Shown here piece by piece: positions 35,363-44,624 of a stretch of 64,000 bases of DNA. Source of the stretch: CAZPXH01 sp964591085 (GTDB lineage: Bacteria > Spirochaetota > Spirochaetia > DSM-27196 > CAZPXH01); NCBI GenBank assembly GCA_964591085.1, contig CAZPXH010000001.1, positions 354,509-418,508 on the forward strand, read 5' to 3'. A program made the position numbers and the translations under genes. The notes below the pieces were generated by a model. It was not told the origin of the DNA and did not search any database. It was given only the letters and a program-made list of their open reading frames with translations. Within the stretch, counting starts at the first letter, position 1. Each line of letters opens with the position of its first letter.

Positions 35363-36059
35363 CGCCTTCCTCGCCCGTGCCGGCCTCGGCTCCAGACGCG
35401 GCGTGGAGGAGCTGGTCCGAAGCGGGCGGGTATCTGTAAATGGAGAACTGATCACAAGCCTTGCCACCACGGTCGCGGAAAGCGATGAGGTGAGAGTAGA
35501 CGGGCGTCCGGTCCACCCGGAGAGGCAGATGCTCTACTACCTTTTGCACAAACCACCGGGCGTTATCACAACCCAGAGTGACCCGGAGGGTCGGCCGACG
35601 GTGGCTGACCTGGTACGTGAACTAATCCCCGGACGTGTAGTTTCCGCCGGACGCCTGGATCTCCGGTCCTCGGGGGCGCTAATCCTGAGCAATGATGGCG
35701 ACTTCGTACAGTACATCACCCACCCCAGCAACGAGATTGAGAAGGAGTACCTGGTCAGCACCGGCGATCTGGTAACGGAAGAGGTCATGGAACAGTTCCG
35801 GCGGGGCGTGAAGATCGGCGGAATTCTGTATCGCTGTTCGCAGTACGAAATCCGGGGCCGACGGACCCTGCGGATTGTGCTGACGGAAGGACGGAACCGG
35901 GAGATACGCCGCGTGCTTGAACACTTCAACATTGAACCGCTGCGCGTGCACCGGACACGAATTGGTCCGGTGCAGCTTGCCAAGCTCCGACCTGCCACCG
36001 TTCGGCGGCTGACTCCGCGCGAGCTGCGTGGCCTGGGGTACCATGATCGTAGCGCTTGA
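35337..36059 (+). CDS. rluB: RluB/RsuA-type rRNA pseudouridine synthase
   Basis: Members of this family isomerise a uridine in 23S (position 2605, RluB) or 16S rRNA (516, RsuA). The 240-residue protein has an N-terminal S4 RNA-binding domain (RINAFLARAGLGSRRGVEEL, about 6-65) and the synthase domain with catalytic Asp in GRLDLRSSGALILSNDG (about 103-119), then LTEGRNREIRRVLEHF. Genomic place between scpB and cmk is typical of RluB, which favours that over RsuA; the exact target is inferred. Start ATG 35337 (TTG 35331 also possible); neither has a strong binding site. Confidence 0.92.
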   Translation: MPESQTRINAFLARAGLGSRRGVEELVRSGRVSVNGELITSLATTVAESDEVRVDGRPVHPERQMLYYLLHKPPGVITTQSDPEGRPTVADLVRELIPGRVVSAGRLDLRSSGALILSNDGDFVQYITHPSNEIEKEYLVSTGDLVTEEVMEQFRRGVKIGGILYRCSQYEIRGRRTLRIVLTEGRNREIRRVLEHFNIEPLRVHRTRIGPVQLAKLRPATVRRLTPRELRGLGYHDRSA

Positions 36060-36735
36060 CGGTCCGGCGGGCAGCGGAAAGAGCACGATTGCGCGCACGG
36101 TAGCCGAACGTTGGGGTGCGCACTACATCAACTCCGGTAGCTACTACCGTGCCGTCACGCTCGCCGCTCTGGAGCAGGGAGTCCTTCAGCCACCGGAACC
36201 GGACGCTCCGCTCCCGGACCTCGCGGCCGCCGACTTCAGCGGAGGCCCGGAACTGGACCACATTGCGGATTCATTGGAGCTGACGGTTACCAAGGACTCC
36301 GTGCTGATTGCAGGTCAGGATCGGTCTACTGATGTGCGCGCGGAAGCGGTTGACCGGCTCGTCGCGCTGGTCTCGGCCCGCCCGTCCGTTCGCGCGGCGG
36401 TGAATCGGCGGCTGCGCGCGCGTTCCGGGAGCACGGACCTGGTGGTTGAAGGCCGGGACATGTCAACGGTGGTATTTCCGGAAGCCGAGGTAAAGTTTTA
36501 CCTTGACGCTAGAGCAGAGGTGCGCGCCCGGCGTAGGGCGGGCGAGTCCGCGGTGCCGCGGGAGATTGCGGAGATGGCTGAACGCATCGCTGCCAGAGAC
36601 GAGGTAGACAGAAGCAAGCAGGTGGGCAGTCTGCAGCAGGCGGAAGATGCCAGGTACCTGGATACCTCGGACTTGACCGTGGATGAAGTATGTGAAATTA
36701 TCCTCGGAACCATCCACACGCACCGCCACCAGTAG
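36043..36735 (+). CDS. cmk: cytidylate kinase
   Basis: Cmk phosphorylates CMP and dCMP. The 230-residue protein has the P-loop ALDGPAGSGKST (residues 4-15), the acceptor region YINSGSYYRAVTLAAL (note Tyr-Tyr-Arg as usual), VVEGRDMSTVVFPEAEVKFYLDA, where GRDM replaces the usual GRDIG-T, and the lid RRRAGESAV with DRSKQVGSL after it. ATG 36043 overlaps the end of rluB. The pair cmk-rpsA, widely conserved, follows here with a 16-base gap. Confidence 0.94.
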   Translation: MIVALDGPAGSGKSTIARTVAERWGAHYINSGSYYRAVTLAALEQGVLQPPEPDAPLPDLAAADFSGGPELDHIADSLELTVTKDSVLIAGQDRSTDVRAEAVDRLVALVSARPSVRAAVNRRLRARSGSTDLVVEGRDMSTVVFPEAEVKFYLDARAEVRARRRAGESAVPREIAEMAERIAARDEVDRSKQVGSLQQAEDARYLDTSDLTVDEVCEIILGTIHTHRHQ

Positions 36736-36751
36736 GAGATGCACCTAGCCC

Positions 36752-38488
36752 ATGTCCGATTCCCGGGACTCAAGCCGCGACGGCACTATCGACTCTGTCC
36801 AGGAGACACTCCAGGAACAGTACCTCCGAGGCCTCGAGGAAATCGAGGTTGGTCAACTCGTAGACGGAACTGTCATTCAGGTTGGAACCGAGTACGTTTT
36901 TGTAGACATCGGATACAAGTCCGAAGGTCGGATCAGCCTGGAAGAATTCGATGAGCCGCCTGCAGTCGGTGACACCGTCACTGTCGTCCTTGTCAGCAAA
37001 GAAAGCCGGAGCGGTGAGACCATCGTCTCCAAGAAGCGCGCCGATGAACGCATCATCTGGAAGCAGGTGAAAGACGCCTTCCAGAACGGTGAACCCGTTG
37101 AGGGCAAGGTGAGCCGCGCCGTCAAGGGTGGCTTTGAGGTGATGCTCGGCCCGCAAATCCGCGGATTCAACCCGGTCTCCAAGATGGATCTCCGCCGCAT
37201 TGAGAATCCGGACGAGTACGTGGGAATGAAGTCACGCTTCTACATCGAACGGTTGTATTCGGAGAACCGCGTCAACATCATCCTCTCCCGTCGGCACTGG
37301 CTGGAGGAGCAGGTCCAGAAAGAACGCGACAAGTTCTTTGGGTCTATCAGCGTGGGTGATGTGGTTGAAGGAACTGTCAAGTCGTTTACCTCCTTTGGTT
37401 CCTTTGTGGACTTAGGCGGCTTTGACGGGCTGCTGCACGTCAACGACATGAGCTGGGGACACGTTACCCGGCCGAAGGACGTTGTGAAGCGTGGCGATGT
37501 GCTGCAGCTCAAGGTTGTCCGCATGGACGCGGAGAGCCAGAAGATCAACCTGTCACTGAAGGAAATGACCGAGAATCCCTGGGAGAGCTTCACTGAGCGC
37601 TACCAGCTGGACGACGTCATCCGCGGCAAGGTTACCAAGCTCACCGATTTCGGTGCCTTCATTGAGATTGAAGAAGGCATTGAGGGACTCGCGCACATCT
37701 CCGAGCTCTCCTGGACCAAGCGGATCAAGCATCCGAGCGAGGTAGTGCAGGTGGGAGATGAGCTGGAGGCAAAGATTCTCGGCTACGACCTGGAGGAGTA
37801 CAAGGTTTCGCTTGGCGTGAAGCAGGTTCTCCAGAATCCCTGGGATGAGATTGAGCATAAATATCCGGAGGGGCTGCGGCTCACGAGAACCGTAAAGAAA
37901 ATCACCCAGTCCGGCGCATTTGTGGAGCTGGAAGAGGGAATTGACGGGTATCTCCACGTTGATGATCTGTCCTGGACCAAGCGCTACAAGAACCCGGGGG
38001 CGGTGCTGACCGAGGGCGAAGAGGTCGAGGTGATGGTCATTGCCTCAGACTCAGAGGAACGCAATATCCGCCTGGGCGTGAAGCAGCTCTCTGAGGATCC
38101 GTGGCAGAGCCTCCGCAAGGCCTACCCGGAAGGCACCCTCATTGAGGGCGAGATCACCAACGTGACGGAGTTCGGGCTCTTTGTGCGAGTACAGGGTGGC
38201 ATTGAGGGATTGGTCCCACGAAATCACATCATTGATCCCCGTGAGAGCGACTGGGAAAAGGAACAGACCAACTACCAGGCTGGCCAGACCGTAAAGGCCG
38301 TCATCATTGAGCTGAGTCCTGCCCGCCAGAAGCTCACTCTGTCCTTCCGCGAGATTGAGCGGAAGGAGCAGCGGGCCACCCTGCAGCAGTACATACATGA
38401 CGAAGACGAGTCCCAGACCTTCACCCTCGGGGACTTCCTGCAAAACCAGGAAGAAGCGGACGATTCAGACGATCCTGAGGACGCCTGA
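36752..38488 (+). CDS. rpsA: 30S ribosomal protein S1
   Basis: S1 brings mRNA to the 30S subunit and unfolds structured messages. The 578-residue protein has six S1 OB-fold repeats from about residue 30 to 535, of which repeats 3 to 6 are the best preserved (for example VVEGTVKSFTSFGSFVDLGG, IRGKVTKLTDFGAFIEIEEG, RTVKKITQSGAFVELEEGID, IEGEITNVTEFGLFVRVQGG). The last ~25 residues are acidic. AGGAG lies 14 bases before ATG 36752, a long spacing that may reflect the way S1 controls its own translation. It is the last gene of the recA run. Confidence 0.97.
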   Translation: MSDSRDSSRDGTIDSVQETLQEQYLRGLEEIEVGQLVDGTVIQVGTEYVFVDIGYKSEGRISLEEFDEPPAVGDTVTVVLVSKESRSGETIVSKKRADERIIWKQVKDAFQNGEPVEGKVSRAVKGGFEVMLGPQIRGFNPVSKMDLRRIENPDEYVGMKSRFYIERLYSENRVNIILSRRHWLEEQVQKERDKFFGSISVGDVVEGTVKSFTSFGSFVDLGGFDGLLHVNDMSWGHVTRPKDVVKRGDVLQLKVVRMDAESQKINLSLKEMTENPWESFTERYQLDDVIRGKVTKLTDFGAFIEIEEGIEGLAHISELSWTKRIKHPSEVVQVGDELEAKILGYDLEEYKVSLGVKQVLQNPWDEIEHKYPEGLRLTRTVKKITQSGAFVELEEGIDGYLHVDDLSWTKRYKNPGAVLTEGEEVEVMVIASDSEERNIRLGVKQLSEDPWQSLRKAYPEGTLIEGEITNVTEFGLFVRVQGGIEGLVPRNHIIDPRESDWEKEQTNYQAGQTVKAVIIELSPARQKLTLSFREIERKEQRATLQQYIHDEDESQTFTLGDFLQNQEEADDSDDPEDA

Positions 38489-38545
38489 TCCAGGTCTGGT
38501 GACAGCGGCGCCTGGCAGCAACGTCGGCGGCGCCGGGGAGCACGG

Positions 38546-40063
38546 ATGATTGCAGCAGGGGACATGGATCCCGCCAAGCTGGAAACGCTTGTTGAGATCA
38601 ATCAGCTGATCAACTCCGATTACTCGGATCCCAGCGCCCTGCTTACCACAATCCTGCAGTCGGCAATGCGCCTGAGCGAAGGGGAGGCTTCTTCCCTGCT
38701 CATGGTCAACGATGAGAACGACCGGCTGTACTTTGAGATAGCTCTTGGACCCAAGGGTCCTGACGTGAAGCGCTTCAGCCTAAAGATGGGCGAAGGGATT
38801 GCGGGATGGGTTGCACGCAACAACCGGAGTCTGATTGTAAACGACACAGAGAGTGACGAGCGCTTCCAGCAAAAGATTGCCGAAAGCATCGGATACCACA
38901 CCAGGAACATCATCGCCGTCCCCATGCGCCTACGTGACCGCGCTATTGGCGTGATAGAGATCATGAACAAGAAGGGACGCGCCTCGTTCAGCGAGGCCGA
39001 CCTGTTCTGGCTGGAAACGTTTGCGAATCAGGCGGCGCTGGCCCTGCAGAATGCGCGCAGCCTGCAGGCAGCACGGAACGAGGCGGAACAGCTGCGCAAT
39101 CAGCTCTCTGCGCAGGACGACGGCGAACACCCTTTGATCTACGCCAGTGACCAGATCCGGGAACGGATGCAGGTTGTAGAGCGGATCGCTCGAGCAGAAT
39201 CATCCGTCCTCATCCTGGGGGAGAGCGGCGTAGGCAAGGAGCTGTTTGCGGAGCAGGTTCACTACCGCAGCAAGCGGGCCGGAGGTCCATTCATTCGGGT
39301 GAATTGCGCGGCTCTGCCGGAGAACCTCCTGGAGAGCGAGCTCTTTGGTCATGTGCAGGGTGCATTCACCGATGCCATCCGGGACCGGAGGGGAAGATTT
39401 GAGCTTGCGCAGGGTGGCACCATCTTCCTTGATGAGATCGCGGAGCTGCCCTTGTCCACGCAGGCCAAGCTCCTGCGGGTACTACAGTCCCGCACCTTTG
39501 AGAAAGTGGGCGCATCCGAGCCGATTAGCGTGGACGTCCGGATTGTGGCAGCAACCAATCGCAATATTGAGCAGATGCTCGCCGAGCGCAGCTTTCGGCA
39601 GGACCTGTACTTCCGGCTCAACGTGCTGCCGCTGCATGTCCCGCCACTGCGCCAGCGGCCCGAAGACATCATGGTGCTTGCCGAGCATTTCCTGAAGCGC
39701 TTCTCTCGGGAGACCAAGAAGCCGGTCACGGGTTTCACCCCCGAGGCAACGGATGCATTGACCCTCTACAGCTGGCCGGGCAACGTGCGGGAACTGCAGA
39801 ACACCATTGAGCGGGCAGTGGTGATGTGTGAAGGGACAGAGATTGACGCGCCCGAGCTCTTGATCCCCACGGGGGATGCCGGAGAGTATGCGCGCTACGC
39901 TGGAAGAACGCTGAAGGACTCCATGACACTGTTCAAAAGGCAGTTCATCCGATCCCGGCTTGAGCAGCAGGGGTGGAACCAGACCGAGACCGCACGGACG
40001 CTCGGTATTCAGCGAACCTACCTTTCCCGGCTTATTCGGGAACTTGAAATCGTCCGTGACTGA
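38546..40063 (+). CDS. GAF-domain sigma-54 enhancer-binding regulator with altered GAFTGA loop
   Basis: A transcription activator of the NtrC type. The 505-residue protein has a GAF sensor domain (about 15-165; EGEASSLLMVNDENDRLYFE, GEGIAGWVARNNRSLIVND), a short linker, an AAA+ ATPase domain (about 195-430; Walker A GESGVGKE near 225, Walker B GTIFLDEIAELPL) and a Fis-type helix-turn-helix (about 460-500; GWNQTETARTLGIQRTYLSR). The loop that touches sigma-54 reads GAFTDA (about 272-277) instead of GAFTGA. Ligand of the GAF domain is unknown. It sits 57 bases after rpsA with no obvious promoter, and ahead of a TPR gene and a cyclase. No rpoN is in the window. Confidence 0.9.
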   Translation: MIAAGDMDPAKLETLVEINQLINSDYSDPSALLTTILQSAMRLSEGEASSLLMVNDENDRLYFEIALGPKGPDVKRFSLKMGEGIAGWVARNNRSLIVNDTESDERFQQKIAESIGYHTRNIIAVPMRLRDRAIGVIEIMNKKGRASFSEADLFWLETFANQAALALQNARSLQAARNEAEQLRNQLSAQDDGEHPLIYASDQIRERMQVVERIARAESSVLILGESGVGKELFAEQVHYRSKRAGGPFIRVNCAALPENLLESELFGHVQGAFTDAIRDRRGRFELAQGGTIFLDEIAELPLSTQAKLLRVLQSRTFEKVGASEPISVDVRIVAATNRNIEQMLAERSFRQDLYFRLNVLPLHVPPLRQRPEDIMVLAEHFLKRFSRETKKPVTGFTPEATDALTLYSWPGNVRELQNTIERAVVMCEGTEIDAPELLIPTGDAGEYARYAGRTLKDSMTLFKRQFIRSRLEQQGWNQTETARTLGIQRTYLSRLIRELEIVRD

Positions 40064-40096
40064 CGCGGCACGCCCGCGAGAAATGGGAGTAGAACA

Positions 40097-40828
40097 GTGA
40101 GTAGTCAGAAGCACTCAGCCGATACCGGTGGCGTTGTTGCGGCCTTTCTTTCCCGCTACCGGGTAGTGGTGATAGGAGTCCTGGGCCTCATCCTGGCAGG
40201 AGTCATTCTTGCAGTAGTCCTCACAACCGTCGGGGACGCAAGAAACAACCGCGCCCTCGCGGCGGCAGAGGATCTGCAGGACCAGTACGCAACCTGGCGG
40301 GCGGACCTGAGCTTTGCAGACGCCGGGACCGGCATCCCCTCTGAGCAGGACGACGACCTTGCTACCTCACTCGCAACGCTCGAAGAGGCCACCCAGGCGG
40401 TCCTGGACGATTTCCCCAACCACTACGCGGCGCAGAGGGCCCTGATGATTCGGGGTCAGGTGGCAATGGACGATCGCAGACCCGCAGACGCGGTGCCGCC
40501 GTTTGAGGAACTCGCTGACCGTTTTCCGGAGTCCTACCTGGCAGACGCGGCGCTCGCCAACATGGCAGTGGCCCAGGAGCAGAGCGGAGACAGCTCCGCC
40601 GCGCTTGCGGCGTGGCAGCGCCTTTCGGACTCGGATCCATTGCAGAACCCGCTTGTGCCCCGGGCGCTGTTCAACGTTGGACGCCTGAACGAGGGTGCGG
40701 GCGACTTCCAGGCGGCGTCCGTGGCTTACAACCGCCTCCTGGACGAGTTTCCGGACTCCCAGTGGACGGTCCTCGCAAGAAACCGCTTGCTGCGGCTCCA
40801 GGTTGACGGACTGGTAAGCGGAGGCTGA
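40097..40828 (+). CDS. membrane-anchored TPR protein (YfgM-like layout)
   Basis: The 243-residue product has an N-terminal membrane helix (about 18-42; VVVIGVLGLILAGVILAVVL) and then four to five TPR-like units (ALMIRGQVAMDDRRPADAVP, LANMAVAQEQSGDSSAALAA, ALFNVGRLNEGAGDFQAASV), expected in the periplasm. This plan is that of YfgM/ancillary SecYEG-BAM factors and of other DUF2133-like proteins, so the functional link is only architectural. GTG 40097 is used; GGGAG precedes it by about nine bases. It follows the regulator gene by 33 bases. Confidence 0.72.
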   Translation: MSSQKHSADTGGVVAAFLSRYRVVVIGVLGLILAGVILAVVLTTVGDARNNRALAAAEDLQDQYATWRADLSFADAGTGIPSEQDDDLATSLATLEEATQAVLDDFPNHYAAQRALMIRGQVAMDDRRPADAVPPFEELADRFPESYLADAALANMAVAQEQSGDSSAALAAWQRLSDSDPLQNPLVPRALFNVGRLNEGAGDFQAASVAYNRLLDEFPDSQWTVLARNRLLRLQVDGLVSGG

Positions 40829-40856
40829 TCCCCAGCGGGACTGCTTCTGCCTCCGG

Positions 40857-40886
40857 CTGACACTGGCGGGAGGCGCCCGATATACT
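40857..40886 (+). promoter_or_regulatory. promoter of the adenylate cyclase operon
   Basis: CTGACA (40857-40862), an 18-base spacer and TATACT (40881-40886) lie in the 86-base gap before the cyclase gene. Predicted start near 40893; the message has GGGGGTGG right before ATG 40915. Confidence 0.65.
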
Positions 40887-40914
40887 GCTGATCTACTTTG
40901 CTTGGGGGTGGTCC

Positions 40915-43407
40915 ATGGCAGACGTGCAGGCAGCGCGCAACGGCAGCGGTGAGCCGGAACAGCCGAAACAGGGTGCCGGAGGAGGCGGATTTCGCAAGCG
41001 CTTCTTTGCAACGCGCAGCTTTGGCATTGTCCTTGGTCTACTGGTGGCCGCGCTGTTCACCATTGCAATGGTCTTCACCAGCCTGCCCGATACGATCGAG
41101 CTTGGAGTCCTGGACCTGCACTTCTCTCTACGCCCAACGGCGGCACGAGAGCAGGTGCAGGAAGGCGTTGTCATTGAACAGCGCAATCCCGCAATCAGTA
41201 ATGACATCCTCATCGTTGGCGTGGACTTCCGGAGCCTGGAGCGCTTTGGACGCTGGCCGTGGCCGAGGAGTGTCCATGCCGATCTCCTCAACAGCCTCGC
41301 ACGCATCCAGGACCAAAGCACGCGTGAGCGCTCCATCTTCCTTGACTTCTTTTTCATTGAACCATCCTCAGATGGCGTGCAGGATGCGCTCCTGGTTGAT
41401 GCACTCCGGGACAACAATCGCGTGTTCCTGGAGACCGTACTCACCGCAGCGCCGGCTGCTGGAGAGGAGTCTCTGCCGGAGCTCTTTGCGCGGCATGACG
41501 CGCTGTTCCGGAATGCAGGAAAGCTCAGCGACGTGACCGGGCAGGTTGATCAGCTGCCAACCTTCTTTGGCCTGGAACCGCCGCTTCAGCCCTACGCCCG
41601 CGCGACCTGGAGCTACGGACACGCAAACTTTGTTTCCGACTTTGACGATGTGTTTCGCCATGCTCCGCTTGTCGCCCGATCAAGCAGGGTGCTTCGCTCT
41701 ATTCCCCTGGCCGATCTCACCGCTGACTTCACGCTGGAGGATGAGCGCTTCCATCGCCTGACATGGACCGATCGCAGCGGAAACCTGGAAACGCTTGACT
41801 ACCCGCTAAGCGATGTAATCATCGCCGACGTTAGGCGTGAACTGCTCTCTCGCGGTCAGCCGGCATCCGGATCCGGCGCAGACAACCCAACGTTCAACCT
41901 GCAGGTGCTCCAGGATGACATCATCCCGTCCATCACGCTCTCCCTTGCAGCGGACTACATGAACGTTGCCCTTGAGGACATTGAAGTGGTGGTGGGCGAG
42001 TACATCCGCATCCCGAGCCCGCAAGGCTGGGACAGCGAGACCGGGGACTGGGGTCCGTACCGGGTACGCCGGCGCGGAGCTGAGTTCAACGAAACCGGTG
42101 AGGTAGTCCGGGACGCGGAGTTTGAGACGCTGGAAGAAGTGGTAATTCCCATCAATGAGTTCGGGCAGATGCTGATCAACTATATGGGCCCGCGCTCCTC
42201 GGACAATCCGACAGAGCCGCAGACCTTCCCGGTGCGAAGCTATGCCGCTTACGCAGCCAATCCACCGGGGAGCATCCCGGACACCTGGCCGCGGACTCGA
42301 GCTCTGGAGAACCAGATTGTGATGGTCGGACCCTTCAGCACAGGGCTGGCAGACGATGAAAAAACCACACCCTACGGGTTGATGTACGGAGTTGAGATGC
42401 ACGCAAACACCCTCAACACCATCATCATGGATCGCTTCCTCAGCTACGCCCCGGAGTGGGTTGACATCGCCATCGTCTTTGGTTTGTCAGTCGCTATCGC
42501 TTTTCTCGCCAGCCGGACCAGCACCTCGGTTACGGGAGTTGGCCTGCTTGTGGTGCTGGTATCCTATTTTTTTGTTGCGAACTCCCTGTTTGACTCTCGG
42601 TCAGTCCTGGTCAACTACTCGTGGCCTTCCATTGCAGCCATCCTCAGCTTCATCTCCGTGGTTCTGTATCGCGGACAGAACGAGGAGAAGGAAAAGCGCG
42701 TCCTCAAGGACCGCTTCGGAACCGTCGTAGACAAGCGGGTTCTGGAACAGTTGCTGGAGAGCCCACCGAACATGGACGGTGAGATCCGCTACTGCACCAT
42801 CTTCTTCTCCGATATCGCCGGGTTCACCGAGCGCTCGGAGGCAATGAAGCCCCAGGAACTGGTGAGCTTTGTAAACCGCTACCTGGACGAGTTCGGCAGC
42901 ATGGTGAAGCACCACGATGGTCTGGTGGACAAGTTCATTGGAGACGCCATCATGGGACTCTGGGGAGCAGTGGCAGACCAGCCGGAGCACGCCTATCTGG
43001 CCTGTAAGTGCGCGGTTCGGACCATGCAGAAACTACCGGAGTGGAACGCAGAGCACTCGCCGGAGGCACCGCTGTCGGTGCGAATTGGTATCCACACCGG
43101 CGATGTCAGCGTCGGGTACATGGGAAGCCACGATCAGCGGCAGATCACCGCAATGGGAGACGGGGTCAATCTTGCGGCCCGGCTGGAGCCACTGAACAAG
43201 GCATTTGCCACCAGTGTCATGATCAGCCAATCCACGTACGACGCGTGCAAAGATCGCCTGATCGTTCGTGAACTGGATGCGGTCCGCGTCAAAGGAAAGC
43301 AGAAGCCCGTCCTGGTGTACGAACTCCTTGGACTGGTTGAGGATGAGGAAGCTGACCTGATTCCGTCAGCCGCAGGAACGCCGGAGCTTGTGGGGGCGGG
43401 GAACTGA
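40915..43407 (+). CDS. class III adenylate/guanylate cyclase with CHASE2 sensor
   Basis: A receptor cyclase of 830 residues. N-terminal membrane helix (about 37-58), extracytoplasmic CHASE2 domain (about 60-505; ILIVGVDFRSLERFGRWPWPR is the start pattern, and VMVGPFSTGLAD near the end), two to three membrane helices (about 518-590) and a cytoplasmic class III catalytic domain (about 620-810). Metal-binding Asp residues are in FFSDIAGFTERSE and DKFIGDAIMGLWG; NLAARLE and GDVSVGYMGS also match. The residue pattern suggests an adenylate cyclase but purine choice cannot be fixed by eye. It has its own promoter; a lipoprotein and a small membrane gene follow. Confidence 0.93.
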   Translation: MADVQAARNGSGEPEQPKQGAGGGGFRKRFFATRSFGIVLGLLVAALFTIAMVFTSLPDTIELGVLDLHFSLRPTAAREQVQEGVVIEQRNPAISNDILIVGVDFRSLERFGRWPWPRSVHADLLNSLARIQDQSTRERSIFLDFFFIEPSSDGVQDALLVDALRDNNRVFLETVLTAAPAAGEESLPELFARHDALFRNAGKLSDVTGQVDQLPTFFGLEPPLQPYARATWSYGHANFVSDFDDVFRHAPLVARSSRVLRSIPLADLTADFTLEDERFHRLTWTDRSGNLETLDYPLSDVIIADVRRELLSRGQPASGSGADNPTFNLQVLQDDIIPSITLSLAADYMNVALEDIEVVVGEYIRIPSPQGWDSETGDWGPYRVRRRGAEFNETGEVVRDAEFETLEEVVIPINEFGQMLINYMGPRSSDNPTEPQTFPVRSYAAYAANPPGSIPDTWPRTRALENQIVMVGPFSTGLADDEKTTPYGLMYGVEMHANTLNTIIMDRFLSYAPEWVDIAIVFGLSVAIAFLASRTSTSVTGVGLLVVLVSYFFVANSLFDSRSVLVNYSWPSIAAILSFISVVLYRGQNEEKEKRVLKDRFGTVVDKRVLEQLLESPPNMDGEIRYCTIFFSDIAGFTERSEAMKPQELVSFVNRYLDEFGSMVKHHDGLVDKFIGDAIMGLWGAVADQPEHAYLACKCAVRTMQKLPEWNAEHSPEAPLSVRIGIHTGDVSVGYMGSHDQRQITAMGDGVNLAARLEPLNKAFATSVMISQSTYDACKDRLIVRELDAVRVKGKQKPVLVYELLGLVEDEEADLIPSAAGTPELVGAGN

Positions 43408-43418
43408 ACTCTGAGCCG

Positions 43419-44228
43419 GTGGATGCAGCCGGGCAGGGGAGCAGACTCCTTTGCCTGGCTATCCTTTTCCCTGTTCTTGCTGGCTGTGGAATCCCGGCCG
43501 CAGAAAATGCGCTGCAGGCCGCGACCTACGTATCATTGCAGTCTGATCTGCTCCTGTGGACCGTGGCACACAGTGAACTGAATCAGTTTGTAAACGAGTT
43601 CATCGGATATCGCTACTTCTATCGCCTGTACCTGGATTCTCCCGCTGGCGTCTCGGGGTTTACCGATGACCTGACCGTGCTGGACGAGGGCGTGGACTTC
43701 AACCAGGTAGAAACCGTCTTGCTCGGCCAGCTCGGTTACCGTTCACTGCTGCCAAGCGGTGAGGACGGCAACATTGCAACGCCAAGTATTGCAATCCCGG
43801 TAACCCGGCAGGATCAGGAGGTTCAGCTCTCCGTTGCTCTGGACCCGTCTGTTGGACTTGACCTGGTGGTTCCCGATGGCATCCTGCTTCCCGATGACGC
43901 TGACTCCTCAGAAGACAGTGTTCGGCTGGTACGCGCAGAAAACGACGGTCAGCGAATCGGGGAATTGTCGTCGTCGGGCTTCCTGGCTGGGGATCCGGAC
44001 CTTGTTGAGCTGCTGCAGGAGTTCCCGGAGGTAACGCTCGCCGGAACCGTGGAACTGCGTGTTGCACTTGCCGTCGCAGCGATCGGGTTGTCTGCCGACG
44101 GACTGCGCGCTCTGTACAGTGGAGTCACGGGCATCGTGGAAGCGCCTGCAGACGGAAGTGGTGCCCGAAGCACGGATGAGGCAGCGGAGGTCTTTGCGGA
44201 TCTGTTTGCACTGGAGGTGAACCTGTGA
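43419..44228 (+). CDS. putative lipoprotein of unknown function
   Basis: The 269-residue product has a lipoprotein signal with lipobox L20-A-G-C23 (FPVLAGC), then a helical segment (about 28-60; ALQAATYVSLQSDLLLWTVA) and a mixed alpha/beta region with no family I recognise. GTG 43419 lies 11 bases after the cyclase stop, so it is likely in the same transcript. It overlaps the next gene (GTGA). A membrane-surface partner for the CHASE2 sensor is possible but only by position. Confidence 0.65.
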   Translation: MDAAGQGSRLLCLAILFPVLAGCGIPAAENALQAATYVSLQSDLLLWTVAHSELNQFVNEFIGYRYFYRLYLDSPAGVSGFTDDLTVLDEGVDFNQVETVLLGQLGYRSLLPSGEDGNIATPSIAIPVTRQDQEVQLSVALDPSVGLDLVVPDGILLPDDADSSEDSVRLVRAENDGQRIGELSSSGFLAGDPDLVELLQEFPEVTLAGTVELRVALAVAAIGLSADGLRALYSGVTGIVEAPADGSGARSTDEAAEVFADLFALEVNL

Positions 44229-44515
44229 GCCCGGAAGGACTTCACGTGCTTCGGCTTGCTCTGTACTACGGATTCGTCACCACCGGGGCCGCCGGTCTGG
44301 TGCTTGCCGTCGCAGGCAAGGACTCCGGTGTGTCGCTCCCGGTAACGATTCTTGTTGCTGCCATTGCAACGTTCGCAGGGGGCGCAGGAAGCTGGTTGCT
44401 CACCGGGACAACGGGAAACCCATGGTTGATCTTTGGACTTCCGGCACTCGCGTGTTCACTCGGTCTGCTTCCCTACGTAGGGCTTTCAAGCCTGTCAGCA
44501 GACCGTGGGCACTGA
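44225..44515 (+). CDS. small membrane protein of unknown function
   Basis: A 96-residue protein with three predicted membrane helices (about 8-30, 35-56, 65-88; for example YYGFVTTGAAGLVLAVAG, TILVAAIATFAGGAGSWLL). No catalytic motif is seen. GTG start by GTGA overlap with the lipoprotein gene suggests coupled translation. The 109 bases after it (44516-44624) have no gene; they contain an AT-rich stretch (GATAAGATATATT at about 44567-44579) that may carry a -10 element for mazG, but no matching -35 box was found. Confidence 0.6.
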   Translation: MSPEGLHVLRLALYYGFVTTGAAGLVLAVAGKDSGVSLPVTILVAAIATFAGGAGSWLLTGTTGNPWLIFGLPALACSLGLLPYVGLSSLSADRGH

Positions 44516-44624
44516 GGTCCGCTCAAGGCAGCGATTCTCGCAGCAGCGCTATCGCCCTTCACTTCTGATAAGATATATTCGGTCTACTTAACACAGTACC
44601 AGCGCTTTACCAAGGAGGCTCTCA

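Noticed and set aside
38506..38535. CGGCGCC / GGCGCCG inverted repeat between rpsA and the GAF regulator
   Set aside because: A 16-base loop, no T-run, and GGCGCC is self-complementary and common at this GC content; not enough to call a terminator or operator.
44551..44585. AT-rich GATAAGATATATT before mazG as a promoter
   Set aside because: A -10 element can be picked but no -35 box at 16-19 bases was found, so I only mention it in the neighbouring gene entry.
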